Assembly (NCBI GenBank): GCA_030019205.1 | Contig: JASEFH010000002.1 | Coordinates: forward strand, 124,001 to 188,000 | Direction of reading: 5' to 3' | DNA length: 64,000 bases | DNA from: Methanomicrobiales archaeon | Lineage (GTDB): Archaea > Halobacteriota > Methanomicrobia > Methanomicrobiales > JACTUA01 | Part shown: piece by piece, positions 8,110 to 16,084 of the stretch | Position numbering within the stretch: the first letter of the stretch is position 1 | Layout of the letters: each line of letters begins with the position of its first letter | The notes under the pieces: generated by a model | Told to the model about the DNA's origin: nothing | Database searches by the model: none | Seen by the model: only the letters and a program-made list of their open reading frames with translations | Position numbers and translations under genes: made by a program

Positions 8110-9212
8110 AGGACGAGAGCGGACAGCTCCCGATCGATTTTCTGGCCGGGTTCACCATCTTCATCCTGGGGCTGATCGTGGTCGCGGCGATGGTTCCCGG
8201 GCTCCTCGTGGGCCTGCAGCGGGCGACGGCGATCGACTACGATGCCGTCGCCTACCGCACCGGCGCTATCCTGACGCAGGACCCCGGGGACCACTATCTC
8301 CCCCGGTATGCTACGCCCTGGGAACTGGAGAATGAATCGACAGAGTTCGGCAAGGACCAGATCGTGCGGTTCGGCCTTGCGGTATCCAAGGACACGCCGG
8401 GCATCCTCTCGTATACGAAGGTGGAAAAATTCTTCAATGGCACTTTCAAAGACGATCATGATGTTTATCGCCAAAAGGCAATATTTGGAGATATCCCCTA
8501 TCAGTTCAACATCTCATTGAAGCTACTTGATGGATCTAAACGCTGGCAGGTTGGAAACCCTCTTCCAGATCACAGCTCCTATGGATACATCCGGCATGTC
8601 GTCAAGATCAAAGAGTGGAGCTCCGCCACATTCATTGTCTCAGAAACCGACTCAGTAAAATATCCTTTAAACACATCCTTTAGCTCATCACCGACGCACA
8701 ACACAACGTTTGAACAGTTCACAGTCAGGATAAACTTCACCGAGCTCGCAGCACGAAAAGATCAACCGCAGTATGAGGTCAATCCGGATATTGAACGAAC
8801 AACCATTACCATTCGGAATGTGACGGCGCCATTAAACCAGACAGTATCCACCAATATCACGGAAATTGGACTATACAAAGGAACGACTGCACTTCCTCTC
8901 GGCGATATTCAGTATTGGTTCGCGATTAACGGTAATGGCAACTATACTCTCGAACCGAATGAGCCGATTAATAACCAGACATATATGACTTTAATACTGG
9001 ATCCCATATCGAGATTGCCGCTTGGTCAGAATGATCTCCTGGACATCAAGTTCAACGTATCCTATCAATTCCCTGAAAATATGACTGAGCTAAGCAATGA
9101 GGATATTGTAGCCCGCAATTATACAGTGCTGAACAGCACGTATTACTACAATTATTCGACGATTACGCAGCCTCCGCTCAAGCCCGCCGTCCTGGAGGTG
9201 GCGATATGGTAA
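8106..9212 (+). CDS. Large pilin-like surface protein 1 of the operon
   Basis: The 368-residue protein starts KDESGQLPIDFLAGFTIFIL: a short charged segment and then one hydrophobic helix (about residues 11-35), the layout of archaeal type IV pilin-like or pseudopilin proteins. The DE-x-GQ motif recurs in the next two genes. The remainder is predicted extracellular, with many potential N-glycosylation sequons (NGT, NMT, NYT, NST). DNA from about 8450 to 9170 is clearly more AT-rich than the start of the gene. The stop overlaps the next ATG by 7 nt. I recognise no named family and infer an envelope filament or secretion role. Confidence 0.75.
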   Translation: MKDESGQLPIDFLAGFTIFILGLIVVAAMVPGLLVGLQRATAIDYDAVAYRTGAILTQDPGDHYLPRYATPWELENESTEFGKDQIVRFGLAVSKDTPGILSYTKVEKFFNGTFKDDHDVYRQKAIFGDIPYQFNISLKLLDGSKRWQVGNPLPDHSSYGYIRHVVKIKEWSSATFIVSETDSVKYPLNTSFSSSPTHNTTFEQFTVRINFTELAARKDQPQYEVNPDIERTTITIRNVTAPLNQTVSTNITEIGLYKGTTALPLGDIQYWFAINGNGNYTLEPNEPINNQTYMTLILDPISRLPLGQNDLLDIKFNVSYQFPENMTELSNEDIVARNYTVLNSTYYYNYSTITQPPLKPAVLEVAIW

Positions 9213-9748
9213 ACGACGAGGGGCAGCTCTATACCCTGGAGGGGATCGCTGCGGCCTTGATCATGCTTGTCAGCATGTACCTCGTCCTCGGCACTACAGT
9301 GGTGTACACGCCGGGAGACACGCACATCACCGATATGCAGCTGGAGCAGCTGGGCAGCGATGCTCTTCGGATGATGGATACGCCTTCATCCATCGGCAAT
9401 GAGAGCGATCTCGTCAAGTGGGTGAAATATCAGCAGGGAAATTTATTCGCCCAGAATTTCACTTCTTATATCCAGAGCAGAGCGACAACCACCGATACAG
9501 GATTGCAGTTCAATGCCACGATTTGTTATCGGCAAAAAGATTCGACCAATATCAGCTGCTATCCTTTCGCAAATTCAACCCAGCCATATAGCGGTCGGGA
9601 CCCTGCGGTCCGCGTGACACGATGGGTTCAAGTTGAGTGGGATAATAGTGCTTCGACGCCTTCTATACCTCCCCCTCCTACCCAACCAGGGATAGATGCC
9701 ACTCGACCACAAGTAGTTCTCTTGGAGGTGCTCATATGGAGAAGCTGA
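9206..9748 (+). CDS. Pilin-like protein 2 of the operon
   Basis: The 180-residue protein starts VNDEGQLYTLEGIAAALIML, again a short hydrophilic head with DEGQ and a hydrophobic helix (about residues 11-35). It continues with TDMQLEQLGSDALRMMD, a segment I associate with pilin-operon proteins of haloarchaea. The C-terminus ends in VVLLEVLIWRS after a proline-rich stretch; the preceding gene ends similarly in AVLEVAIW, which may be a shared assembly feature. It overlaps the next gene by 13 nt. Confidence 0.75.
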   Translation: MVNDEGQLYTLEGIAAALIMLVSMYLVLGTTVVYTPGDTHITDMQLEQLGSDALRMMDTPSSIGNESDLVKWVKYQQGNLFAQNFTSYIQSRATTTDTGLQFNATICYRQKDSTNISCYPFANSTQPYSGRDPAVRVTRWVQVEWDNSASTPSIPPPPTQPGIDATRPQVVLLEVLIWRS

Positions 9749-10119
9749 ACGACGAGGGCCAGTGGATCATTCTGATCGCATTTTTGGTGAGTGTGGCGAT
9801 CTTTTTCCTCGCTCTGGTATTGAACCAATCCACGGTTATCGGGCAGACAACCGCCGAAGGTGTGCTGGAGTTCCCGAAGAATGATATCCAGGATCTGCGG
9901 GATGAGATCTTGAGTATAGAGGATAGATGGAGCGTTCTTTCGTCTTCAGATAAACAACGAATAATCGAAGACATTGTTCTTCTCGCCCAGCACCGCAAGA
10001 ATGCTATCGTCGATTTCCAGATAGGTCCTGAGGTCTGGATTTCAGGAACCAGGTATAACACGGTGAAAATCCACTACAACAACGGGGTGACGGTTTTTGA
10101 TGAAACGCTCTACCACTGA
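9736..10119 (+). CDS. Pilin-like protein 3 of the operon
   Basis: The 127-residue protein starts MEKLNDEGQWIILIAFLVSV, repeating the DEGQ head and a single N-terminal hydrophobic helix (about residues 9-31), then a predicted helical region (FPKNDIQDLRDEILSIEDRW) and a short C-terminal beta part. Size and layout fit a minor pilin or pseudopilin. It overlaps the previous gene by 13 nt and the next by 20 nt. Confidence 0.75.
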   Translation: MEKLNDEGQWIILIAFLVSVAIFFLALVLNQSTVIGQTTAEGVLEFPKNDIQDLRDEILSIEDRWSVLSSSDKQRIIEDIVLLAQHRKNAIVDFQIGPEVWISGTRYNTVKIHYNNGVTVFDETLYH

Positions 10120-10549
10120 ACGGGAGGAATCGGAGGCAGCTGTCACCACGATGGTGGAGTACATGTTGATCAGCGGCATCCTCGTTCTGTTGCTGATTGT
10201 GATCATGTTCATGGCGAACGAAGTGTTCATGGAGAGGCCCGCAAACCAGGTGCGTTACTACGCATTCACGGACATCGGGAACGGTATCAGCACCCGCATC
10301 GTGGATATCTATCTGATCGCCCCCGAAAACGGCACGATTGAGACCATGTTCGATATCCCCGACGATGTCATGCTGACCCCCTATTTCGTGGACGTTGAAG
10401 GGACCCAGCAGAATCAGGAGATCATGGTACACCGCGGCGATGTCAAGAGTTACATCTCGCTGGCGGGAATCGGGGCCACGAAAGGTGTGACGGGCAACAC
10501 AACCGGAAGCGGGTGGAACAGGATAATTTACGACTCCAAGGGAGTGTAG
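10100..10549 (+). CDS. Pilin-like protein 4 of the operon
   Basis: The 149-residue protein starts MKRSTTEREESEAAVTTMVE and then has a strongly hydrophobic segment (YMLISGILVLLLIVIMFMA). The acidic residue at +5-like position before a helix resembles class III signal peptides of archaeal pilins. The rest, including YYAFTDIGNGISTRIVDIYL, is predicted outside. ATG 10100 is preferred over TTG 10097. It overlaps the preceding gene by 20 nt and ends directly before the last gene of the operon. Confidence 0.75.
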   Translation: MKRSTTEREESEAAVTTMVEYMLISGILVLLLIVIMFMANEVFMERPANQVRYYAFTDIGNGISTRIVDIYLIAPENGTIETMFDIPDDVMLTPYFVDVEGTQQNQEIMVHRGDVKSYISLAGIGATKGVTGNTTGSGWNRIIYDSKGV

Positions 10550-10558
10550 GTGCAAGAT

Positions 10559-11338
10559 ATGATGAAGATCGATAGAGAACAGGCTGTATCGGAAGCGATC
10601 GGCTTCATGGTGCTCTTCAGCCTGGTGACGCTGGGCATCGCCCTCGTATCGCTGTACGGCTACCCGGTGCTGATGCAGCAGCAGACCAGCGCACACGAGC
10701 GGAACATGGAGCAGACGATGATCGTGCTGCAGAACGATATCAAGAGTCTCTGCTACAAGAACGTGCCCTTTAAAGAAACATCCTTGAGTGTGGGAGGGGG
10801 CTCCCTCTATGCACACAATTCCGGGGCACTGGAGCATCCAAGTCAGACATTCACTGTCAGTTATCCTCCCGGCCGGGAGATTATACAGGACTTCAAGCCG
10901 GGGGAGTTAATTTATGAATCCGACGCCGGGGACGCCATGCTGATCATCGAGAATGGTGCGGTCATTAAGAAGCAGGAGGACCAATCCGGCTCGGTTATGC
11001 TCGCAGAACCTCGATGGTTCTATGACAATGATACAAAGACTCTGGTGATTAACAACATCGAGATTACAGCAGATGGCGTTCTCTCGCGCACGGGCGTGGG
11101 TGTCGTACGGATGCAGGTCAGCTCCCCCGAATATAACGAAACGGAAATCGACGTGGGCGATACCGTTGAGATCGAATACAAACCTGCACCGGGAAAATTT
11201 GATTATTCGACTGCCTGGAGAAATTTCCTGACAGGATCATCGTTGGAGATGGTCCCCGCGGGCTCCAACAAATATAGACTAGACGGTGTCCAGAAGCTCA
11301 TCGTAAAAACATACAGTATCAACATCTTAAGCCTCTAA
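10559..11338 (+). CDS. Pilin-like protein 5 (AVSEAIGFM type) of the operon
   Basis: The N-terminus KIDREQAVSEAIGFMVLFSL closely resembles the archaeal type IV pilin N-terminal pattern (AVS-x-x-IG before a hydrophobic helix), which is processed by a PibD/EppA-like peptidase. The mature part of about 220 residues has beta-rich segments (VIKKQEDQSGSVMLAEPRWF). ATG 10559 or 10562 follows an AGGTG at 10548-10552; GTG 10550, immediately after the previous stop, is an alternative. It is the last gene of the operon and is followed by several T runs. Confidence 0.75.
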   Translation: MMKIDREQAVSEAIGFMVLFSLVTLGIALVSLYGYPVLMQQQTSAHERNMEQTMIVLQNDIKSLCYKNVPFKETSLSVGGGSLYAHNSGALEHPSQTFTVSYPPGREIIQDFKPGELIYESDAGDAMLIIENGAVIKKQEDQSGSVMLAEPRWFYDNDTKTLVINNIEITADGVLSRTGVGVVRMQVSSPEYNETEIDVGDTVEIEYKPAPGKFDYSTAWRNFLTGSSLEMVPAGSNKYRLDGVQKLIVKTYSINILSL

Positions 11339-11342
11339 AGAC

Positions 11343-11396
11343 TTTTTAGGTCTCAAGTTTTTGCTCTATCCAAAAGGTCAACCCAAAACATTTTTT
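11343..11396 (+). terminator. Multiple T runs ending the pilin-like operon
   Basis: Runs of T5 (11343-11347), T5 (11358-11362) and T6 (11391-11396) follow the last stop within 60 nt, a typical archaeal terminator region. From 11397 to 11632 I see no supported gene. Confidence 0.5.
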
Positions 11397-11632
11397 AGTC
11401 TCATGATTGCGGGGGGAATGCATGGCAATCGATCGTCTGCTCGACTCCGCAGCATTTTGGGATGTCCTCCAATGTAACCGATGATTATCAATATGGATTC
11501 AGGATGAACCCGGTAAGCAGATTGGAATGAGAGAAGAGCCCGGATATGCGCACGATCGAGAAGCTCGCCGATACATTTCCCGGGTATCTTGCTGATAAGA
11601 TTGCCAGAGGAGTAATTTTCCGGGGATAGGGT

Positions 11633-11941
11633 TTATAAGTATTTATTCCGCCGCAGCCACTCCACCTGCGGTCCCGTATAGCGGTAGATGATATCGCACT
11701 TCTCGTCCTGGAAGCTCCAGGGGACCACGATCAGGATGTCCCCCTCCCGGATCCAGACCTTCTTCTTGATCTTGCCCTTGATCCGCCCGAGGCGTGTGAC
11801 ACCATCGAAGCACCGCACCTTGATGTGGTTCGCCCCCATCATCAGTTCCGCGCACCCGAACATCTCGCGGTTCCGTTTCTGCGGCAACCGCACGCGTACG
11901 ACCTCATCGCTGGGCTGATTGTTCGGTTTCTTTTCGGTCAG
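11633..11941 (-). CDS. Translation initiation factor aIF1A, apparent non-AUG (CTG) start
   Basis: This is archaeal initiation factor 1A, an OB/S1-fold protein that binds the small ribosomal subunit A site. Conserved text includes RVRLPQKRNREMFG, ELMMGANHIKVRCFDG, RLGRIKGKIKKKVWIREGD and the C-terminal CDIIYRYTGPQVEWLRRNKY. The first canonical in-frame start is GTG 11893, but that would cut inside the conserved RVRLP block. The frame stays open upstream and encodes a normal hydrophilic tail (TEKKPNNQPSDEVVR) preceded by CTG at 11939-11941. No in-frame ATG, GTG or TTG exists further up. I propose CTG as the start (102 residues); GTG 11893 (86 residues) is the fallback. Confidence 0.8.
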   Translation of the reverse strand: MTEKKPNNQPSDEVVRVRLPQKRNREMFGCAELMMGANHIKVRCFDGVTRLGRIKGKIKKKVWIREGDILIVVPWSFQDEKCDIIYRYTGPQVEWLRRNKYL

Positions 11942-11960
11942 TACATCATCCCCGTTGCAT
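11938..11960 (-). promoter_or_regulatory. Interlocked mini-ORFs before aIF1A
   Basis: On the minus strand, after a GGTGGGG Shine-Dalgarno-like sequence, an ATG at 11960 opens M-Q-R-G-stop. Its stop overlaps the ATG of M-M-Y-stop (ATGA), and that stop overlaps the proposed CTG start of aIF1A (CTGA). TATA-like words lie upstream at about 11998-12012 and 12022-12032. The arrangement suggests termination-reinitiation coupling onto a weak start. Confidence 0.4.
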
Positions 11961-12238
11961 CCCCACCGGGATCCTGTTTGAAATACGTAATTTTTGTCCT
12001 ATAAGAATATATCTGTTCCTCTTAATAAATTACCCGTGATACTGCCGCGAGAACCGATAATCGGCAAGAATCCGAACAGAACAATAGCAGGGCATGGCAG
12101 GGCGCAGCACGAGGGGGGTGAAGAAAGCCCGTGCGAGGTTTCATGATTCCGATGTGCGAGCGGGTAACTTGATCTGGCTGCCCGACTCGGAGTTGTCCTG
12201 CGATTTTCTGTTCGCAGCAGGCCAGTCACTGCGGCGAT

Positions 12239-13144
12239 TCATCCGGAATATTCCTGCATACACGCCCGTATCAGCCCCTTCACCCGATCCTCCATACCCG
12301 GCACCTTCTGCACGTCCCGCAGCCTGTCCATGTCATCGACCCGAATCTCCCCGGACGGCTGGATGCCGAGGTTCCGCAGGAAGGCGTTCAGGACGGGCGT
12401 CACGCAGCGGAAGTTTTCAGGCCCTTTCCTGCCGGCAACGGACAGCACCAGACCCTTCTGCCCGGTCGGCCCTCCGGAAAGCGTCCGTTCCGCGTGGTAA
12501 GACTGGCAGCGGTCGATGAGCAGCTTCAGGCTGCCCGGGACCGTATTGGTGTACACCGGCGAGCAGACGATGACGAGTCCCGCATGCCGGATGGCGTGGA
12601 TGACGCCGGCCATATCGTCCTCGTAGATGCAGACACCGCTGTTGTAGCACTGGTAGCAGCCGATGCAGGGGCGGATGAAGAGATCGTCCGCATGGATCAC
12701 CCGGGCCGTCTTCCGGAGATCCTCCACCGCGTCCCGGCACCAGCGGGCGAGGACGCTGCAGTTCCCCCCGGCCCGCGGGCTCCCCTGTATTACGACCGCG
12801 TCGGTGGGAGGTTCGGCCGGCGTGCAGCGAATGCGGGGTTTGCGGCGGAGGTACTCGACTGCCTCGCCGGGACCGCCCCTCAACTCCTGCTCCCACTCCT
12901 CCGCCTTCCGCAGGGCTTCAGACTCCGCACGCAGGGAGACCGTCGGGGGATACTCGTAGGTGTTGGTGCGAAAGACGGCTATCTCCTGGCCTCCGATATC
13001 CAGCCGCACGGTGAAGCGCACCATGCCGGGATAGACCGACGTGAGGTCCTCCCTGAATATCCGTATCGTACAGATCTCCCCGTTGATACTCCGCACCCGC
13101 TCCAGCACGAGCCTCTCGTCGTTGCCTTCCTGCCTGTCCCCCAT
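12239..13144 (-). CDS. Isf-type iron-sulfur flavoprotein (flavodoxin-fold) with N-terminal extension
   Basis: The C-terminal 190 residues form an NADPH-dependent FMN-reductase/flavodoxin fold: QGSPRAGGNCSVLA is the FMN-phosphate loop and SPVYTNTVPGSLKLLIDR the flavin-side loop. C160-x2-C163-x2-C166-x5-C172 (PCIGCYQCYNSGVC) is the compact 4Fe-4S motif of Isf proteins, first known from Methanosarcina, which transfer electrons and can reduce O2 or H2O2. The first 105 residues (VLERVRSINGEICTIRIFRE onward) form an extra domain not in standard Isf. It looks monocistronic; the start is assumed at 13144. Confidence 0.85.
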   Translation of the reverse strand: MGDRQEGNDERLVLERVRSINGEICTIRIFREDLTSVYPGMVRFTVRLDIGGQEIAVFRTNTYEYPPTVSLRAESEALRKAEEWEQELRGGPGEAVEYLRRKPRIRCTPAEPPTDAVVIQGSPRAGGNCSVLARWCRDAVEDLRKTARVIHADDLFIRPCIGCYQCYNSGVCIYEDDMAGVIHAIRHAGLVIVCSPVYTNTVPGSLKLLIDRCQSYHAERTLSGGPTGQKGLVLSVAGRKGPENFRCVTPVLNAFLRNLGIQPSGEIRVDDMDRLRDVQKVPGMEDRVKGLIRACMQEYSG

Positions 13145-13309
13145 GCAGCCTCTTCCGTTGCCGTAAAGAAAAGGAGATGACTCTCCCTGTACAGTTGCAT
13201 CCTGCCTCTATTAAGAGTAATCCCGGCAGCGGGATCCCCCGGAATCCACCCGCAGAACGCCGCCTCTCATACCTTTATTGCCCCTCCGAGCCCATACTGG
13301 TACCATCCG

Positions 13310-14491
13310 ATGCAGTACAGGTTCGCCGATCGCATGGCCCGGGCTCCCCGCTCTTTTCTGGGCGAGCTCTTTCGCGTCTCCGCCGATCCCGGGATCATCT
13401 CCTTTGCCGGAGGCCTGCCAGGCTCCGAATTTATCGACGTGGAGGGGATAGCCCGGGCTGCCCGCGGGGTGATGGAGGACGAGGGGCGGATCGCTCTGCA
13501 GTACACCACGACGGACGGCTACCTGCCTCTCCGGCAATACATCGCCGATCGCTACCGCGCCCGGCTGGGCCTGCCCGCCGAGGCAGCGGAGATCCAGATC
13601 GTGAACGGCTCCCAGCAGTGCCTCGATCTCGTGGCCAAGATCTTCTTAAACAGCGGCGACCACGTTGGCGTCGAGCGCCCCGGGTACCTGGGCGCCATCG
13701 AGGCGTTCTCCCTCTACGAGCCGCAGTTCCACACGGTTCCGCTGGAGGAGGACGGCCTCGATCTCGAGAGTTTCGATTCGCTCCTCCATGCCTGCCCGCT
13801 GAAGTTCTTCTACGGCATCCCCAACTCCCAGAACCCCTCCGGGCGGACCTACTCGCAGGAGAAACGGAAGGCGATCGCGGAGATGCTCGACGGCAGCGAT
13901 ACCCTCTTCTACGAGGACGACGCCTTCGGGGAGCTCTTCTTCGACGGAAATCCCCGCCTGCCGATCGCGAGATACCTGCCCGAACAGACGGTGATGAGCG
14001 GCTCGTTCTCGAAGATCGTCGCTCCCGGGATGCGGATCGGCTGGATATATGCACCTGAGCCGGTTCTCCGCCAGTTCAACGTCGCCAAGCAGGCGGCAGA
14101 CCTGCACTCCAACTTCCTCTGTCAGAAGATCCTTCACCGCTACCTGGAAGAGAGCGACCTCGATACTCATGTCCGCCGGGTCGCCACGATCTACGGGGAG
14201 AACTGCCGTCTGATGTGCGACATCATGGACGACCGGTTCCCGCCCGGCGTCACCCACACCCGTCCGGAAGGGGGGATGTTCCTCATGGCGGCGCTGCCGG
14301 AAGGCGTCTCTTCGATGGAGGTCTTCGCCGCGGGAATCCGCCGGAAGGTGGCGGTTCTTCCAGGCGTGCCGTTCTACGTGGACGGAGGCGGTGAGGACAC
14401 GATCCGCCTGAACTTCTCCAGTGTCGATCCGGAGCGGATCAAGGAGGGGATGGCCCGCCTGGCCCGGGTGATTGCGGATTTGGCGGGGTAG
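13310..14491 (+). CDS. PLP-dependent aminotransferase, class I/II (LysN/aminoadipate-type)
   Basis: This 393-residue fold-type I aminotransferase begins ADRMARAPRSFLGELFRV and continues with ISFAGGLPGSEF, the start of the 2-aminoadipate / MocR-like aminotransferase group. Lys235 in SGSFSKIVAPGMRIG is the Schiff-base residue. NSQNPSGRTY supplies the Asn and YEDDAFGEL the Asp contacting PLP, and the C-terminal RLNFS provides the substrate carboxylate-binding Arg. Substrate is not resolvable from sequence; aromatic, branched-chain or aminoadipate are possible. A TATA-like CCTTTATTGCC is at about 13270-13282. Confidence 0.88.
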   Translation: MQYRFADRMARAPRSFLGELFRVSADPGIISFAGGLPGSEFIDVEGIARAARGVMEDEGRIALQYTTTDGYLPLRQYIADRYRARLGLPAEAAEIQIVNGSQQCLDLVAKIFLNSGDHVGVERPGYLGAIEAFSLYEPQFHTVPLEEDGLDLESFDSLLHACPLKFFYGIPNSQNPSGRTYSQEKRKAIAEMLDGSDTLFYEDDAFGELFFDGNPRLPIARYLPEQTVMSGSFSKIVAPGMRIGWIYAPEPVLRQFNVAKQAADLHSNFLCQKILHRYLEESDLDTHVRRVATIYGENCRLMCDIMDDRFPPGVTHTRPEGGMFLMAALPEGVSSMEVFAAGIRRKVAVLPGVPFYVDGGGEDTIRLNFSSVDPERIKEGMARLARVIADLAG

Positions 14492-14647
14492 CTGCGAATC
14501 CCCTCCGCGCACCCGCGCGGGAAAGCCCTTAAGGGATCAGGTGAAATCCTCATCGAGAGACTGTTGGCGGCTCTCTGGCGTTCTCAAGGCGAGGTCCCCG
14601 CTCCCCCTTCGTGTGACAGAGAGGCTTCCCCCCGTCATTCAGCGTCC

Positions 14648-14692
14648 CGGGCTGTCGCACGATCCCCCTCCCCGTGGGGAGGGGGGAATCGT
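14648..14692 (+). repeat. Dispersed intergenic repeat, copy 2
   Basis: GGGCTGTCGCACGAT is followed by CCCCCTCCCC, GT, GGGGAGGGGG, a perfect 10-bp inverted repeat with a 2-nt loop. It shares the CTGTCGCAC tag and the GGGGAGGGGG arm with the other copies, although the arm order is reversed. Confidence 0.55.
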
Positions 14693-14781
14693 CGACGGGT
14701 TCTCCGCGGTATCGGTGAATGCACCGGAGAGCGTCTCTACAGAGTCCCCTGCATGCAGACGGACAGGAATCGGCACCGCGT

Positions 14782-15111
14782 TCAGCCTCGCCTCTTTCCT
14801 GCCGGCCTGCGGATGCCGGCGAGCGCTTCGGCCGTCAGCCTCCCTTTCCTCCCGCGGATCGCGGATGCCCGGATCGTCGACGGATAGGCCGTCAATGCAT
14901 AGCTCGTCCCGAAGATGTCGAGTCCTCCCTCGACGAAGTCCTCGAGGGCGATGGGAGTGGATCGGGTATCCGCAGGCGCCCGGCTGGAGAGCGGAACGAC
15001 CTCCAGCGTGCCGTCCTCCCCGGCGGATACGACGACGGCCGGGCGGACCTTGCACGCTCTCCCCATGGGAATGTCCGCAAGCACGACATCGCCCGGAGCG
15101 TACCGGCCCAT
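14782..15111 (-). CDS. PemK/MazF-like toxin-family protein
   Basis: The protein of about 109 residues starts MGRYAPGDVVLADIPMG and continues CKVRPAVVVS, the typical PemK/MazF opening in which a basic-RPAVVVS stretch follows the first beta strands. TRSTPIALEDFVEGGLD and SYALTAYPSTIRASAI match later strands. MazF toxins are ribosome-independent mRNA interferases. The frame extends to TTG 15162, but ATG 15111 is preferred: a TATA-like CTTTTATGC lies about 25 nt upstream, implying a leaderless transcript. No antitoxin-like gene is adjacent, so it may be solitary or have another role. Confidence 0.7.
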   Translation of the reverse strand: MGRYAPGDVVLADIPMGRACKVRPAVVVSAGEDGTLEVVPLSSRAPADTRSTPIALEDFVEGGLDIFGTSYALTAYPSTIRASAIRGRKGRLTAEALAGIRRPAGKRRG

Positions 15112-16084
15112 GCCGATCAGGTCGGGGGCGCAGGAGCATAAAAGGATACCCTCCGCCCGCAAGGCCGAAGGTGCGGGGAGCGCAATCCGGCAGGGAGCTT
15201 TCCGTGCGGGCCGGAGGAAGGATCTGTTGGGGTTCTGGTCGCACAGGTCACGCGGCGTGCGTTCCGCCCCGCTTCGCGCTCATCGGATATAACGCCATCC
15301 TCCCGCTGCTGCCCCGGAGGAGTGCGACAGCGAGACGGCCAGAGCCATCCTTGCCCGCCGAAGGAACATCCGGGGCGGTGTGCAGCCGGAGGGGGGCGGA
15401 GTACGGACTGCCGGCGGGAAGCGGCACGACCACGGTACTCTCCGAGTGCGGCTTCACCTGCCACCGTCTGGACAGCCGGGAGATCTTCTTCCCCGCCGCA
15501 CCGGCGAAGAGAGACGAATTGCCGCCTCCGGGTCCGTGACGGCGGGTCGATCCCCGCGCCTTGCTGCGGGAACGAGCCCTTTGCCATACCAGCATCATCC
15601 CGGGGTATGTTCGTGGTCGGGTGGAGAAGAGGGCTGCCGCTATCCGCTGGCTCATGAAATATCGCACCTAACCGCGATCAGGAGACCGTCGCCGTCATGC
15701 AGGGGTCAACCTCTGCCATCGCGTGCCCGACGCGCAGGGGACCATGCGATCTTCCCGCCCTCCCACGGCAGGGACGGCACCCGACCGGACTCGCTCCCAT
15801 CGCGCGGAAGGGGCGGTGAATGCACCTCCACACCCTCAAGAACAGGCGGCAGATGCGCGGGACACCTGCGGAGGCTCGGGCTGAACCGCGAGTCCCGCTG
15901 CAGGCGCGGAAGTGTTGCTCCCGGGATATTCCGCCGGGCGCTCGATCCCGGAACAGGCCGAACCCCGCAGCAGCGCGCCTGCGCGCACCGCCGGCGACGC
16001 ACGGAGTACCCCGCTCCCGGAGGCTGCCGCCACCCGAGGGTTTATCAGGGGAGGGTTCCCAGTACACCCTGGAAATCGCGCCCC
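15112..16084. other. Gene-poor region, no supported gene
   Basis: Long open frames exist on both strands, including one in phase with the following DUF2238 gene, but their translations are low-complexity and rich in Arg, Pro and Gly, as expected for non-coding high-GC DNA. A GTGCGACAG tag of the dispersed repeat occurs near 15323. A TATA-like GGTTTATCA at 16038-16046 probably serves the gene at 16085. Confidence 0.5.

Noticed and set aside
15248-15667. Minus-strand frame of 139 codons upstream of the PemK-like gene, considered as antitoxin
   Set aside because: Low-complexity composition, no DNA-binding motif, and about 140 nt from the toxin start; not supported as a gene.
15380-16084. Long in-frame N-terminal extension of the DUF2238 gene
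   Set aside because: The extension is Arg/Pro/Gly-rich and non-hydrophobic, while the family begins near ATG 16085, preceded by a TATA-like word.
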